The notes: generated by a model not told the origin, from the sequence alone. A stretch of 15,796 nucleotides of DNA from Roseovarius sp. (GCA_021767845.1 JAASSQ010000042.1:1-15796), one strand, 5' to 3'; positions 1-6,519 are shown, counted from the first letter of the stretch. Numbers and translations are program-made.

Positions 1-527
1 CCATCCGCGAATTGCGCAGCGGCATCGCCAGCCTCAACCGCGAGGGGCGCGAACGCCTGCTGACCGCGTTCGAACAGGTCAATTCCAACTTTGCCATGCT
101 GTTCCGCCACCTGTTCGGCGGCGGCGAGGCGAACCTCGTCATGGTCGAAAGCGACGATCCCCTCGATGCCGGGCTGGAGATCATGTGCCAGCCGCCGGGC
201 AAGAAACTGGCCACGCTGTCGTTGTTGTCGGGGGGCGAACAGACCCTGACGGCGCTGGCGCTGATCTTCGCCGTGTTCCTTGCAAACCCGGCGCCGATCT
301 GCGTGCTGGACGAGGTCGATGCGCCGCTCGACGATGCCAACGTCGGCCGGTTCTGCGACCTTCTGGACGAGATGTGCCGCCGCACCGAAACCCGCTTCCT
401 CATCATCACCCACCACGCCGTCACCATGAGCCGGATGGACCGCCTCTTCGGCGTGACGATGGGTGAACAGGGCGTCAGCCAGCTTGTCTCGGTCGATCTC
501 AAGAAGGCCGAGGCGATGGTCGCCTGA
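1..527 (+). CDS. smc: Chromosome segregation ATPase SMC, C-terminal part (5' end outside window)
   Basis: The reading frame is open from base 3 and the gene clearly begins before the window, so only about the last 174 residues are seen. Counting from the TTG at 12, the C-terminal ABC-ATPase half shows the signature motif LSGGEQ at 72-77, the Walker B and D-loop stretch ICVLDEVDAPLDD at 96-108, and the switch histidine region IITHH at 131-135. This is the canonical SMC head, in which the ABC signature of one head completes the ATP site of the partner head. SMC dimers with ScpA/ScpB organise and separate the chromosome in the cytoplasm. RecN and SbcC also carry ABC heads, but the LSGGEQTLTALALIF and DAPLDD forms are typical of SMC. 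The coiled coils, hinge and Walker A would lie to the left. No T-rich terminator directly follows the stop. Confidence 0.95.
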   Translation, partial: IRELRSGIASLNREGRERLLTAFEQVNSNFAMLFRHLFGGGEANLVMVESDDPLDAGLEIMCQPPGKKLATLSLLSGGEQTLTALALIFAVFLANPAPICVLDEVDAPLDDANVGRFCDLLDEMCRRTETRFLIITHHAVTMSRMDRLFGVTMGEQGVSQLVSVDLKKAEAMVA

Positions 528-585
528 CCGGCTGATTTTTCGGCATAATTTACCTTTCCTTCACGCCGCTGCTGTCCTGTAATCT

Positions 586-605
586 CGCTGCAATCCCTTG
601 CAGCG
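586..605. other. 8-bp inverted repeat (hairpin) before the microprotein ribosome site
   Basis: CGCTGCAA at 586-593 and TTGCAGCG at 598-605 are perfect inverted copies around a TCCC loop. The hairpin ends two bases before the AAGGAGGTGA Shine-Dalgarno at 607. It has no following T run, so it is a weak candidate for the smc 3' end. It could equally be a 5'-leader structure affecting access to the ribosome site. Confidence 0.5.
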
Positions 606-612
606 GAAGGAG

Positions 613-708
613 GTGAAGACACTGACAGAGAAAACATTTCGAAAATGGATGGTCTATCTCGCAGCAGGAAGCCTGTTGCTTGGCATCATCCGCCTTTGGA
701 TAGGGTAA
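613..708 (+). CDS. Candidate single-pass membrane microprotein (28-31 aa)
   Basis: No protein family is recognised. A near-perfect Shine-Dalgarno, AAGGAGGTGA at 607-616, lies in front of an open frame ending at TAA 706-708. Possible starts are CTG at 622 (8 nt after GGAGG, good spacing, rare start codon, 28 aa) or GTG at 613, which overlaps the Shine-Dalgarno and is too close. The N-terminus is basic and polar (LTEKTFRKW) and is followed by one hydrophobic helix, MVYLAAGSLLLGIIRLWIG. That is the usual shape of a small inner-membrane protein with a cytoplasmic N-terminus. The frame stops 19 bp before a very strong intrinsic terminator, so the stretch reads like a compact monocistronic unit. 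The non-ATG start and short length are the main doubts. It could instead be an sRNA with an internal ribosome-binding sequence. Confidence 0.45.
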   Translation: MKTLTEKTFRKWMVYLAAGSLLLGIIRLWIG

Positions 709-727
709 GCAGCCCTTGAAAAAGAAA

Positions 728-764
728 GACCCTGCGGAGTAGCAGCTCCGCAGGGTCCGTTTTT
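728..764 (+). terminator. Strong intrinsic terminator, probably bidirectional
   Basis: GACCCTGCGGAG (728-739) and CTCCGCAGGGTC (746-757) form a perfect 12-bp stem with loop TAGCAG. The stem is followed by CC-G and then a T5 run at 760-764. An A-rich stretch (719-727) precedes the stem, so the opposite strand also ends in a T-rich tail. It closes the transcription unit containing the 613-708 frame and shields the downstream lipoprotein gene from smc readthrough. Confidence 0.9.
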
Positions 765-971
765 CGGTGAAGACACTGAAAAACATTTCGATACGCCTAC
801 AATGATGCGCAAACCTTGCCAAAAAGTAAAGCCCGCGGCCCGCGCAAGGTTAACGCATCACCGGCAAGCTGTTTTCCATCCGCCACAGCCCATGCTGCCT
901 GTCGCGCGGCGATCTCGACAAGGCGGCAACCTCCGGCTAGCACTCATTCTGTTGTTCGAGGAAACCGCCCG

Positions 972-1556
972 ATGCCCCTGTTTCTGCGCCTTCTGACCCT
1001 GACCGGCCTTCTGGCCCTCGCGGCCTGCGGCGGCTATCCCGGCGGCCCGCCGCCGCCCTCGGACGCCCGGGTGGCGCAACTGGCCCGCGACATCCGCGCC
1101 CTCGGCCCCGGCGTGGACCCCGAAGAGGCGCAGCGCGCCGCGCGGATCGCGCATGACTACACGTACCAGCTTGCGCAGGAATACCAGATCACCGACGGAC
1201 CCATCATCCACAACACCAAGGTCAACATGGGGATCAAGCCGCGCGGCTTGTGCTGGCACTGGGCCAAGGACATCGAGGAACGTCTGAAGGAAGAAAACTT
1301 CCAGACCCTCGACCTGCACCGCGCCATCGCCAATGCCGACAGCATCCGGCTCGAACACTCCACCGCCATCATCAGCCGCCGGGGCGACAGCATGTATGAT
1401 GGGATCGTGCTCGATGGCTGGCGCGATGGCGGCGTTCTGTTCTTCGCTAGGGTCAAGGACGACACCCGCTACGAATGGTTTCCCCGCGCCGAGGTGCTGG
1501 CCGCCAAGCTGGGCCATGACCGCGCCCAGGCCCTTCTCGCCACGGTCGAGGACTGA
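972..1556 (+). CDS. Lipoprotein with transglutaminase-like Cys-His-Asp pattern (194 aa)
   Basis: I do not recognise a named gene. The start is the ATG at 972, which has GAGGAA (958-963) eight bases upstream; the frame extends further 5' but that part does not look coding. The N-terminus MPLFLRLLTLTGLLALAAC is a lipoprotein signal with lipobox LAAC, so Cys19 would be lipidated and the protein anchored to a membrane on the periplasmic side. A Pro/Gly linker (GGYPGGPPPP) follows. The body contains RGLCWHWAKDI (Cys94), LEHSTAII (His129) and GIVLDGWRDGG (Asp148). This order and spacing resemble the catalytic triad of papain/transglutaminase-like domains, with an aromatic-rich strand between His and Asp. 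Enzymatic activity is inference only. It stands alone, and its stop is 6 bp from the converging transglycosylase gene, which hints at an envelope role without proving one. Confidence 0.85.
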   Translation: MPLFLRLLTLTGLLALAACGGYPGGPPPPSDARVAQLARDIRALGPGVDPEEAQRAARIAHDYTYQLAQEYQITDGPIIHNTKVNMGIKPRGLCWHWAKDIEERLKEENFQTLDLHRAIANADSIRLEHSTAIISRRGDSMYDGIVLDGWRDGGVLFFARVKDDTRYEWFPRAEVLAAKLGHDRAQALLATVED

Positions 1557-1573
1557 CCGGCCCTACAGCCGGT
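1556..1573. terminator. Small hairpin between convergent gene ends
   Basis: ACCGGC (1556-1561) and GCCGGT (1568-1573) form a 6-bp stem with loop CCTACA. It sits exactly at the meeting point of the plus-strand lipoprotein stop (1554-1556) and the minus-strand transglycosylase stop (1563-1565). There is no T run, so at best it is a weak bidirectional 3'-end structure. Confidence 0.3.
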
Positions 1574-2732
1574 TCAGCAACTCCGCCGTCGGCCACGCAT
1601 CCGCCGGCAGGCCCAGTTCCTGCTGCACGTCCTGCACCGCCGCGCGGGTGCCCGCGCCCAGGATCCCGTCGATCCCGCCCACGTCATAGCCGCGCGCGGC
1701 CAGCTTGCGTTGCAAATCCTTCATCCGCGCGCTCGACAATCCCGGCGCCGGGTTGCCCGCATCGAAAACCGGCGCGCCTTCCAGCCGGTTGGCGAAATAG
1801 GCCGCCGTCATCACGTAGACGAAACTCTTGTTCCACTCGAAATAGACCCGGAAATTCGGATAGGCCAGAAAGGCGGGGCCACCGCGCCCCTGCGGCACCA
1901 GCACGCTGGCCTCCAGATCGCCGGCGATCTGCCCGTGCCGCGGCGCAACCCCCATCGCCGCCCAGTCCGAGGCCGGTTTCACCGTTCGCAACCCGGTCTG
2001 CGACCAGTCCATGTCCTGTGGCAGTTCGACCTCCTGCAGCCACGGCTCACCGGGCCGCCAGCCGAGGGCGCTCAGCATCTTGGCGCCCGACACCAACGCA
2101 TCCGGCGCCGAGGTCTTGAGGCTCACCCGCCCGTCGCCATCGGCATCCGTCCCATGCTCCAGGATGTCCTCGGGCAGCATCTGCACCATGCCGATCTCGC
2201 CGGCCCAGGCCCCCGTGGTGGTGTCCGGGTCGAACTCCCCCCGCGCGAACAAGTCCAGCGCGGCAAACACCTGCGGGCGGAACAGCTCGGGGCGGCGGCA
2301 GTCATGCGCCAGCGTGACCAGCGCGTTCGCCGTGTTGTAATCACCCTGCACCGCGCCGTAATCGGTCTCGAAGGCCCAGAACGCCAGCAGCACGCCGCGG
2401 CTGATGCCGTAATCGCGTTCGATCCGGTCGAACACGGCATCGTGACGCTGCGCCATCTGGCGCCCCTTGTTCAGGCGGTGCGCGCTGATCAGGCGGCGGG
2501 CGAACTCCACGAACGGCATCTGGAACACCCCTTGCCGGCGATCCGCCTCGATCACCGATCCATCCTGCCGCACCCCGTCGAAAAACCGTTTCACCGTGTC
2601 CGGCGCATGGCCGCGCGACACCGCCTCCTGGGCCAGCTTGTCCTTGAACTCGGTAAAGGCGCCGCCACACTCCTGCGCGGCCAGCGGGGCGGCACTCATG
2701 GCAAGGGCGGCGATCATCGGCAAAAGGCGCAT
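1563..2732 (-). CDS. Lytic murein transglycosylase, MltB type, with C-terminal peptidoglycan-binding domain
   Basis: This enzyme cleaves the MurNAc-GlcNAc bond with formation of 1,6-anhydroMurNAc, and acts in the periplasm. The 389-residue product begins with a cleavable signal peptide (about 1-19, MRLLPMIAALAMSAAPLAAQ). The MltB/SLT_2 domain spans about 20-325: the catalytic Glu is E122 in FWAFETDYG, GAWAGEIGMVQMLPEDI (174-190) matches the substrate-groove motif, DADGDGRVS (196-204) is the loop before the second lobe, and YPNFRVYFEWNKS begins at 291. A PG_binding_1 domain fills 336-389 (LQRKLAARGYDVGGIDGILG). The start at 2732 is supported by GAGGAGG four bases upstream. It lies 73 bp downstream of cobD on the same strand, so readthrough from the cobalamin genes is possible. 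The groove motif departs from the usual GAMGxxQFMPS at several positions, as in alphaproteobacterial members I know of. Confidence 0.92.
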   Translation of the reverse strand: MRLLPMIAALAMSAAPLAAQECGGAFTEFKDKLAQEAVSRGHAPDTVKRFFDGVRQDGSVIEADRRQGVFQMPFVEFARRLISAHRLNKGRQMAQRHDAVFDRIERDYGISRGVLLAFWAFETDYGAVQGDYNTANALVTLAHDCRRPELFRPQVFAALDLFARGEFDPDTTTGAWAGEIGMVQMLPEDILEHGTDADGDGRVSLKTSAPDALVSGAKMLSALGWRPGEPWLQEVELPQDMDWSQTGLRTVKPASDWAAMGVAPRHGQIAGDLEASVLVPQGRGGPAFLAYPNFRVYFEWNKSFVYVMTAAYFANRLEGAPVFDAGNPAPGLSSARMKDLQRKLAARGYDVGGIDGILGAGTRAAVQDVQQELGLPADAWPTAELLNRL

Positions 2733-2805
2733 GGGGCCTCCTCTGGTGAATGCGTATTGCGCCCGACCCTATGCGATCAGGCCCCGCGCGCAAGCACCCG
2801 GACGA

Positions 2806-3723
2806 TCACAAGCCCGCCAGCACCGCGATCGCCGCCACCCCGGCCAGCGCCGCGGCCCAGGCCCGCCACAAGGCGGCGCAGGCCGCCTCGATCTCGGCCG
2901 CGCCGATCTCCTTGCGTCCGAAGCCGTGCACCCACGCGAAATCCTGCACCGACCCGTCGTAGGATCGCGGCCCCGACAGCGCCACATCCAGCGCACGGGC
3001 CATCGCCGCTTCGGGCCAGCCCGCATTGGGCGAGCGGTGCTGGCGGGCCTCGCGGGCCACGTTGGCCCACGCGCCAAGCCCGTGATGCGTGACCATCAGC
3101 AGCAGCGCGGTCAGACGCGCGGGGATCACGTTCAACAGATCATCCAGCCGCGCCGCCGCCCAACCGAACTCGGCGAACCGCTCGGTGCGGTAGCCCACCA
3201 TCGAATCCGCCGTGTTGACCCCCTTGTAAAGCAGCAGCCCCGGCAGCCCCGCGACCAGGAACCAGAAGGCCGGGGCGATCACCCCGTCGCTCAGGTTCTC
3301 GGCCGCCGATTCGATCGCCGCGCGCGCCACGTCCGGCCCCTGCATGTCGCGCGTGTCGCGGCCCACGATCATCGCTACCGCGCGCTTGCCCTCGCCCAGC
3401 GACAGGCGCAGCCCATCGGCCACCGCGCGCACGTGGTCCACCAGCGACCGCTGCGCCAGCAGAACCGCCGCCGCGATCACCTCCACCGGCCAGCCGAAGA
3501 CCCCAAGGATCAGGCCCAAAGCGACCGCGCCGCCCGCCAACAGCATCACCGCCACCACGCCCTTGGCGTGCCGCGCGCCGCCTTGGTTCAGCCGCGCCTC
3601 CAGCCAGCCCACCGCGCGCCCCATCAGGACCGCCGGATGCGGCAGGCGCGACCAGATCCAGCGCGGCTCGCCCAGTGCCGCATCCAGCAGCATTGCCAGC
3701 ACCAGCGCACCCGCCAGGCTCAT
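2806..3723 (-). CDS. cobD: Adenosylcobinamide-phosphate synthase CobD (CbiB)
   Basis: This is the integral-membrane enzyme that attaches aminopropanol (or its phosphate) to adenosylcobyric acid, giving adenosylcobinamide (phosphate) in B12 synthesis. The 305-residue protein has hydrophobic segments at the N-terminus, 56-90, 150-166, 200-212 and the C-terminus (287-305). Family motifs are clear: LDAALGEPRWIWSRLPHPAVLMG from residue 13, GRDT (121-124), ESAAENLSDGVIAP (138-151), KGVNTADSMVGY (167-178) and RSPNAGWPEAAMA (230-242). The ATG at 3723 forms an ATGA junction with the cobC stop (3722-3720), so the two genes are translationally coupled. The frame continues upstream of this ATG, but that is a shadow of cobC. 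The name CobD follows Pseudomonas usage; in Salmonella the equivalent is CbiB. Confidence 0.95.
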   Translation of the reverse strand: MSLAGALVLAMLLDAALGEPRWIWSRLPHPAVLMGRAVGWLEARLNQGGARHAKGVVAVMLLAGGAVALGLILGVFGWPVEVIAAAVLLAQRSLVDHVRAVADGLRLSLGEGKRAVAMIVGRDTRDMQGPDVARAAIESAAENLSDGVIAPAFWFLVAGLPGLLLYKGVNTADSMVGYRTERFAEFGWAAARLDDLLNVIPARLTALLLMVTHHGLGAWANVAREARQHRSPNAGWPEAAMARALDVALSGPRSYDGSVQDFAWVHGFGRKEIGAAEIEAACAALWRAWAAALAGVAAIAVLAGL

Positions 3724-4652
3724 AGCGCCGCCTCCAGCCGGTCCCAACCTTCGGGTGTCGGCAGGCCCAGCCGCAGCCAGGTTTTGGAGTAGGGAAAGGT
3801 GCGGCTCCAGACATGATGCCGCGCCAGCCGCGCCTGCCACGCGGCCGCATCGTCCACCTCGTAAAGCCGGAACAGCGCACAGCCGCCCAGACCGCGGGCG
3901 CCGGCCCGGATCATCAGCGCATCCAGATGCGCGGCATCCTCGTTCAGGCGCGCGCGGGTCTCGCGCGCCCAAGTCCTATCGCGCAGCGCCACGCGCCCCA
4001 CCTCCAGCCCAGGCCCGGAGACCGGCCACGGCCCCAGCATTTCGGCCAGCCGCGCCACCAGCGCCGGGTCGCCGATGACAAAGCCCAGCCGCAGCCCCGC
4101 CAGCCCCCAGAACTTGCCGAAACTCTTGAGGATCAGCACGCCGGGCCGCGCCGCCTGCGCGATCAGCGACCGCTCGGGCGCCACATCGGCAAAGCTTTCG
4201 TCCACGACCACCAGCGGCGCCTCGGGCAGGGCGCCATGCCAGGCGCCGGTGGGGTTGTTGGGGTTCACGATCACGGCGGCCTGCACGCCCTCGTCAGCCA
4301 CCTGCCAGCCGTCCGCGGCAAAGGCGGCGGCGTGCTCGTTATAGGTGGGCGCGGGGATATGCACCCGGCCCGGCGCGGCCAGCGCCGGGAGCCGCGCAAT
4401 CAGGCTCGACGCCCCCGGCGCGGCCAGAACCGCCGCCCCCTCGGGCACCGCCCAGAAATCCCGCGCCGCGTGCTCCAGCGCCGCCTGCGCGGCCCGGTCG
4501 GGCAGGGCGCTCCACGCCTCCGACGCGATCTGGGGCAGGGGATAGGGCTCCGGGTTGATCCCCGTGGACAGATCCAGCCACCCCGCCCGCGTGCCGCCAT
4601 ACCGCGCCACCGCCGCGTCCAGATCGCCGCCATGATCGCGCGGGGCGGTCAT
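3720..4652 (-). CDS. cobC: Threonine-phosphate decarboxylase CobC (PLP enzyme, fold type I)
   Basis: This enzyme decarboxylates L-threonine-O-3-phosphate to (R)-1-amino-2-propanol phosphate, the linker that CobD attaches to the corrin ring. The 310-residue protein shows class I/II aminotransferase features: LDLSTGINPEPYPLP (27-41) at the N-terminus, APTYNEH (101-107), the cofactor motif NPNNPTG (130-136), DESF (151-154), and LKSFGKFWGLAGLRLG (175-190) whose Lys180 should carry PLP. RLGLPTP (294-300) supplies the carboxylate-binding Arg. The ATG at 4652 was chosen because MTAPRDHGGDLDAAVARYGG matches family N-termini; the longer frame runs into the DUF1636 gene. The DUF1636 stop lies 5 bp upstream and cobD overlaps downstream, which makes a tight operon. 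Pseudomonas naming is used; Salmonella calls this enzyme CobD. Confidence 0.93.
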   Translation of the reverse strand: MTAPRDHGGDLDAAVARYGGTRAGWLDLSTGINPEPYPLPQIASEAWSALPDRAAQAALEHAARDFWAVPEGAAVLAAPGASSLIARLPALAAPGRVHIPAPTYNEHAAAFAADGWQVADEGVQAAVIVNPNNPTGAWHGALPEAPLVVVDESFADVAPERSLIAQAARPGVLILKSFGKFWGLAGLRLGFVIGDPALVARLAEMLGPWPVSGPGLEVGRVALRDRTWARETRARLNEDAAHLDALMIRAGARGLGGCALFRLYEVDDAAAWQARLARHHVWSRTFPYSKTWLRLGLPTPEGWDRLEAAL

Positions 4653-4657
4653 GCGCG

Positions 4658-5032
4658 TCAGTCCCCGGCCTCGGGCAGCGGCGGGTGGCGGGTCACGAAA
4701 TGCCCCTTCACCCCCTGCGGCCACTGCCTGTAGGGCACCTGCCCGGTCTCGCTCTCGGCATGCAACTCGGCATAGTCCACGATGGCCTGCGCCGCCCCGT
4801 CCTCCGGCGCGAAACGCCCCAGCGTGTAGCACAGCTTGCCGGGCGCCTGGATCGCCACGTTGCAGCCGTGGCTGCACCCCATCAGGCAGGACACCCGCCG
4901 CGTCTTCACCGCGCGCCCCTCGGCATGTTTCTCGACCAGCTCGGCCATGTCCTCGCCATGCGGCCGGGCATGGGTCTCGGCGTCCCAGTCCTCTTGCTTG
5001 CAGGTGTCGCAGATCGTGATCCAGGTCGTCAT
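4658..5032 (-). CDS. DUF1636 family protein, predicted cysteine-rich metal/Fe-S protein of the cobalamin locus
   Basis: The 124-residue protein matches DUF1636 by its cysteine arrangement: ICDTCK (Cys8, Cys11), then VSCLMGCSHGCNVAI (Cys49, Cys53, Cys57) and GKLCYTLGRF (Cys68). This layout resembles thioredoxin-like [2Fe-2S] ferredoxins and predicted metal-binding proteins. No signal peptide is seen, so it should be cytosolic. It is the first gene of a run with cobC (5-bp gap) and cobD (ATGA overlap). DUF1636 genes recur beside cobalamin or cobalt genes in Rhodobacterales, so a role in corrin cobalt handling or reduction is a reasonable inference, but no reaction can be assigned. The ATG at 5032 is preceded by GAGAGG six bases upstream. 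No cobalamin riboswitch fits in the 134 bp between this start and the upstream gene. Confidence 0.85.
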   Translation of the reverse strand: MTTWITICDTCKQEDWDAETHARPHGEDMAELVEKHAEGRAVKTRRVSCLMGCSHGCNVAIQAPGKLCYTLGRFAPEDGAAQAIVDYAELHAESETGQVPYRQWPQGVKGHFVTRHPPLPEAGD

Positions 5033-5102
5033 CGTGCGCCTCTCGTTCCCGTTGCCCGCCTTTCAAGCCGGATTCGGCGCCCGAGACAAGCGCCCTCCGG
5101 GT

Positions 5103-5150
5103 CTTCTTCTGTTTCGAAATATCCCGGGGGTCCGGGGGGCTGGCCCCCCC
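5103..5150 (-). repeat. 3'-end repeat, copy A (hairpin plus 14+3+11 element)
   Basis: Read on the minus strand just after the hydrolase-OsmC stop: a G6/C6 hairpin (5134-5149), then CCCCCGGGATATTT (5130-5117), three variable bases CGA, and AACAGAAGAAG (5113-5103). The same order follows the stop codons at 7812 and 8124. Its position suggests transcript end formation or stabilisation for the gene upstream. Confidence 0.85.
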
Positions 5151-5166
5151 GGCGGCCCGCCGCGTC

Positions 5167-6381
5167 TCAGCCTTCCTCGGTCACCACCTCCGATGTCCGC
5201 TCCAGCGTGCGGTGCACGGGGCAGCGGTCCGCGATCTCCAGAAGGCGCTTGCGCTGATCGGCATCCAGATCGCCTTCCAGCCGGACGACGCGGGTAAAGC
5301 GGTCGGCCTTGGCCTCGCCCCCGCCCGACCCGGCATCCTGCGCATGGACCTTGTCATGGCTCACATCGACGCTGACATGATCCAGCGGCCAGCCCTTGCG
5401 CCGCGCGTACATGCGGATCGTCATCGAGGTGCAGGCCCCCAGCCCCGCCGACAGGAACCCGTAGGGCGACATGCCCCGATCGGTGCCGCCATAGGCCTCG
5501 GGCTCGTCGGCCAGCGCATGATGATGCGGGCCGGACTGGATGTCCTGCAGGAACCCGTCCGGGTCCGCCTCGCTCACCCGGACGACACCCTCGGGCGCGC
5601 CGGGCGGCGGCGCCGGCGCTTGCAGGTCAAGATACCGCGCCGCCCAGGCCGCGATGACGCCTGCGGCATATTCCGCGTCCGCCGCGTCCGAGACCAGGTG
5701 GTCGGCATCGTCCAGCGTGACGAAGCTCTTGGGATGCTTGGCCGCCTTGAAGATCTCCGCGGCATTGTCGATCCCCACCACCGCGTCGCGCGGCGCGTGC
5801 AGGATCAGCAACGCCCGGCGCAGGTTCGCGATCTCCTCTTCCAGCGCCTCGGCGCGTACGCTGTCCACGAAATCGCGCCCGATCTCGATCTCCCGGCCGC
5901 CCAGCTGCACCTCGGCGCGGCCCTCTTCCTCGATCCGCTCCAGCGCCCCGTCGAAATTCCGCAAGACGTGGCCCGGATCGAACGGCGCCGCGATCGTGAC
6001 CACCGCCCGCGCGCTCTCGATCCGGCGGGCCGCGCCCAGCACCGCCGCCCCGCCCAGCGAATGCCCGATCAGCAGGCCCGGCGCCATGTCCCGCGCCTCC
6101 AGCGCGCGGGCCGCGCACAGAAGATCGTCGATATTCGAAGTGAACGAGGTGTTCGCGAACTCGCCCTCCGAATGGCCCAGCCCGGTGAAATCGAACCGCA
6201 ACACCGCGATCCCGGCGGCGGCCAGCCGCGCCGCGATCCGCCGCGCCGCGGGGATGTCCTTGGAACAGGTGAAACAATGCGCCAGCAACGCCGTACCCAG
6301 ATGCGGGCCGTCCGGCAGATCCAGCCGCGCGGCCAATTCCGCGCCGTCATGTCCGGCAAAGGTGAAACGTTCGGTGGGCAT
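5167..6381 (-). CDS. Bifunctional alpha/beta hydrolase / OsmC family protein
   Basis: The 404-residue fusion has an alpha/beta hydrolase at about 1-255. It shows FTCSKD (37-42) near the oxyanion region, the nucleophile elbow GHSLGG (Ser108), APRD with Asp199, and DADH with His228, a complete Ser-Asp-His triad. A Pro-rich linker (254-263) joins an OsmC/Ohr-like domain (about 265-404) with Cys317 in GACTSM and Cys387 in DRCPVH, the pair expected of thiol peroxidases acting on organic hydroperoxides. The fusion is a known architecture in Proteobacteria. The inferred role is detoxifying hydroperoxides, perhaps of esterified lipids, with the esterase partner in the same chain; the true substrate is unknown. 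There is no signal peptide, so it should be cytosolic. The ATG at 6381 has AAGGAGG four bases upstream. The frame continues upstream, but that part lies in the intergenic gap. It is divergent from the phosphodiesterase gene, with 213 bp between them. Confidence 0.93.
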   Translation of the reverse strand: MPTERFTFAGHDGAELAARLDLPDGPHLGTALLAHCFTCSKDIPAARRIAARLAAAGIAVLRFDFTGLGHSEGEFANTSFTSNIDDLLCAARALEARDMAPGLLIGHSLGGAAVLGAARRIESARAVVTIAAPFDPGHVLRNFDGALERIEEEGRAEVQLGGREIEIGRDFVDSVRAEALEEEIANLRRALLILHAPRDAVVGIDNAAEIFKAAKHPKSFVTLDDADHLVSDAADAEYAAGVIAAWAARYLDLQAPAPPPGAPEGVVRVSEADPDGFLQDIQSGPHHHALADEPEAYGGTDRGMSPYGFLSAGLGACTSMTIRMYARRKGWPLDHVSVDVSHDKVHAQDAGSGGGEAKADRFTRVVRLEGDLDADQRKRLLEIADRCPVHRTLERTSEVVTEEG

Positions 6382-6490
6382 GGGGCCTCCTTGCTTGTTC
6401 ACCCCAAGGGTAGGGATGCCGCCGCCCCGCCGCCAGTGCCCTGTCGGCCCCGTCACGCCAAGGTGATGGCGCGCGCCCGCCGCACCCGCG

Positions 6491-6519
6491 CTGTCACACA
6501 ACCTTGTCGGAACTGTCAC
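6491..6519 (+). promoter_or_regulatory. Candidate Pho box (CTGTCAC elements) upstream of the phosphodiesterase
   Basis: CTGTCAC occurs at 6491-6497 and again at 6513-6519, exactly 22 bp apart, which is twice the 11-bp spacing of PhoB half-sites. TTGTCGG at 6504-6510 lies between them but is two bases off the expected register. The elements are about 75-105 bp upstream of a glycerophosphodiester phosphodiesterase gene, a common PhoB target. The imperfect middle unit keeps confidence low. Confidence 0.4.

Larger units (their letters stand above)
612..791. repeat. Direct repeat flanking the microprotein/terminator unit
   Basis: GGTGAAGACACTGA plus AAAACATTTCGA occurs at 612-642, with CAGAG inserted between the two blocks, and again without the insertion at 766-791. 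The copies start 154 bp apart and match in all 26 shared bases. The left copy overlaps the Shine-Dalgarno and first codons of the 613-708 frame. The right copy begins just after the terminator T run and has no good ribosome site. Confidence 0.85.
528..971. other. smc-lipoprotein intergenic region, noticeably AT-richer than the flanks
   Basis: Besides the hairpin, candidate microprotein, terminator and direct repeat listed separately, the right half (792-971) contains an inverted repeat AACCTTGC (812-819) / GCAAGGTT (844-851) around a GC-rich loop. The sequence GGTTAACG lies at 848-855. No further coding frame with the GC-rich third positions of the neighbouring genes is seen. The lipoprotein promoter must lie between about 792 and 955, but no convincing -35/-10 pair could be picked. 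Confidence 0.6.

Noticed and set aside
550..822. 90-codon minus-strand frame in the smc-lipoprotein gap
   Set aside because: It reads through the strong terminator stem and both direct repeats, has no ribosome site and has a composition unlike a protein.
5033..5166. Cobalamin riboswitch before the DUF1636-cobC-cobD operon
   Set aside because: The 134-bp gap is mostly taken up by the 3'-end repeat and no B12-box-like sequence was found.
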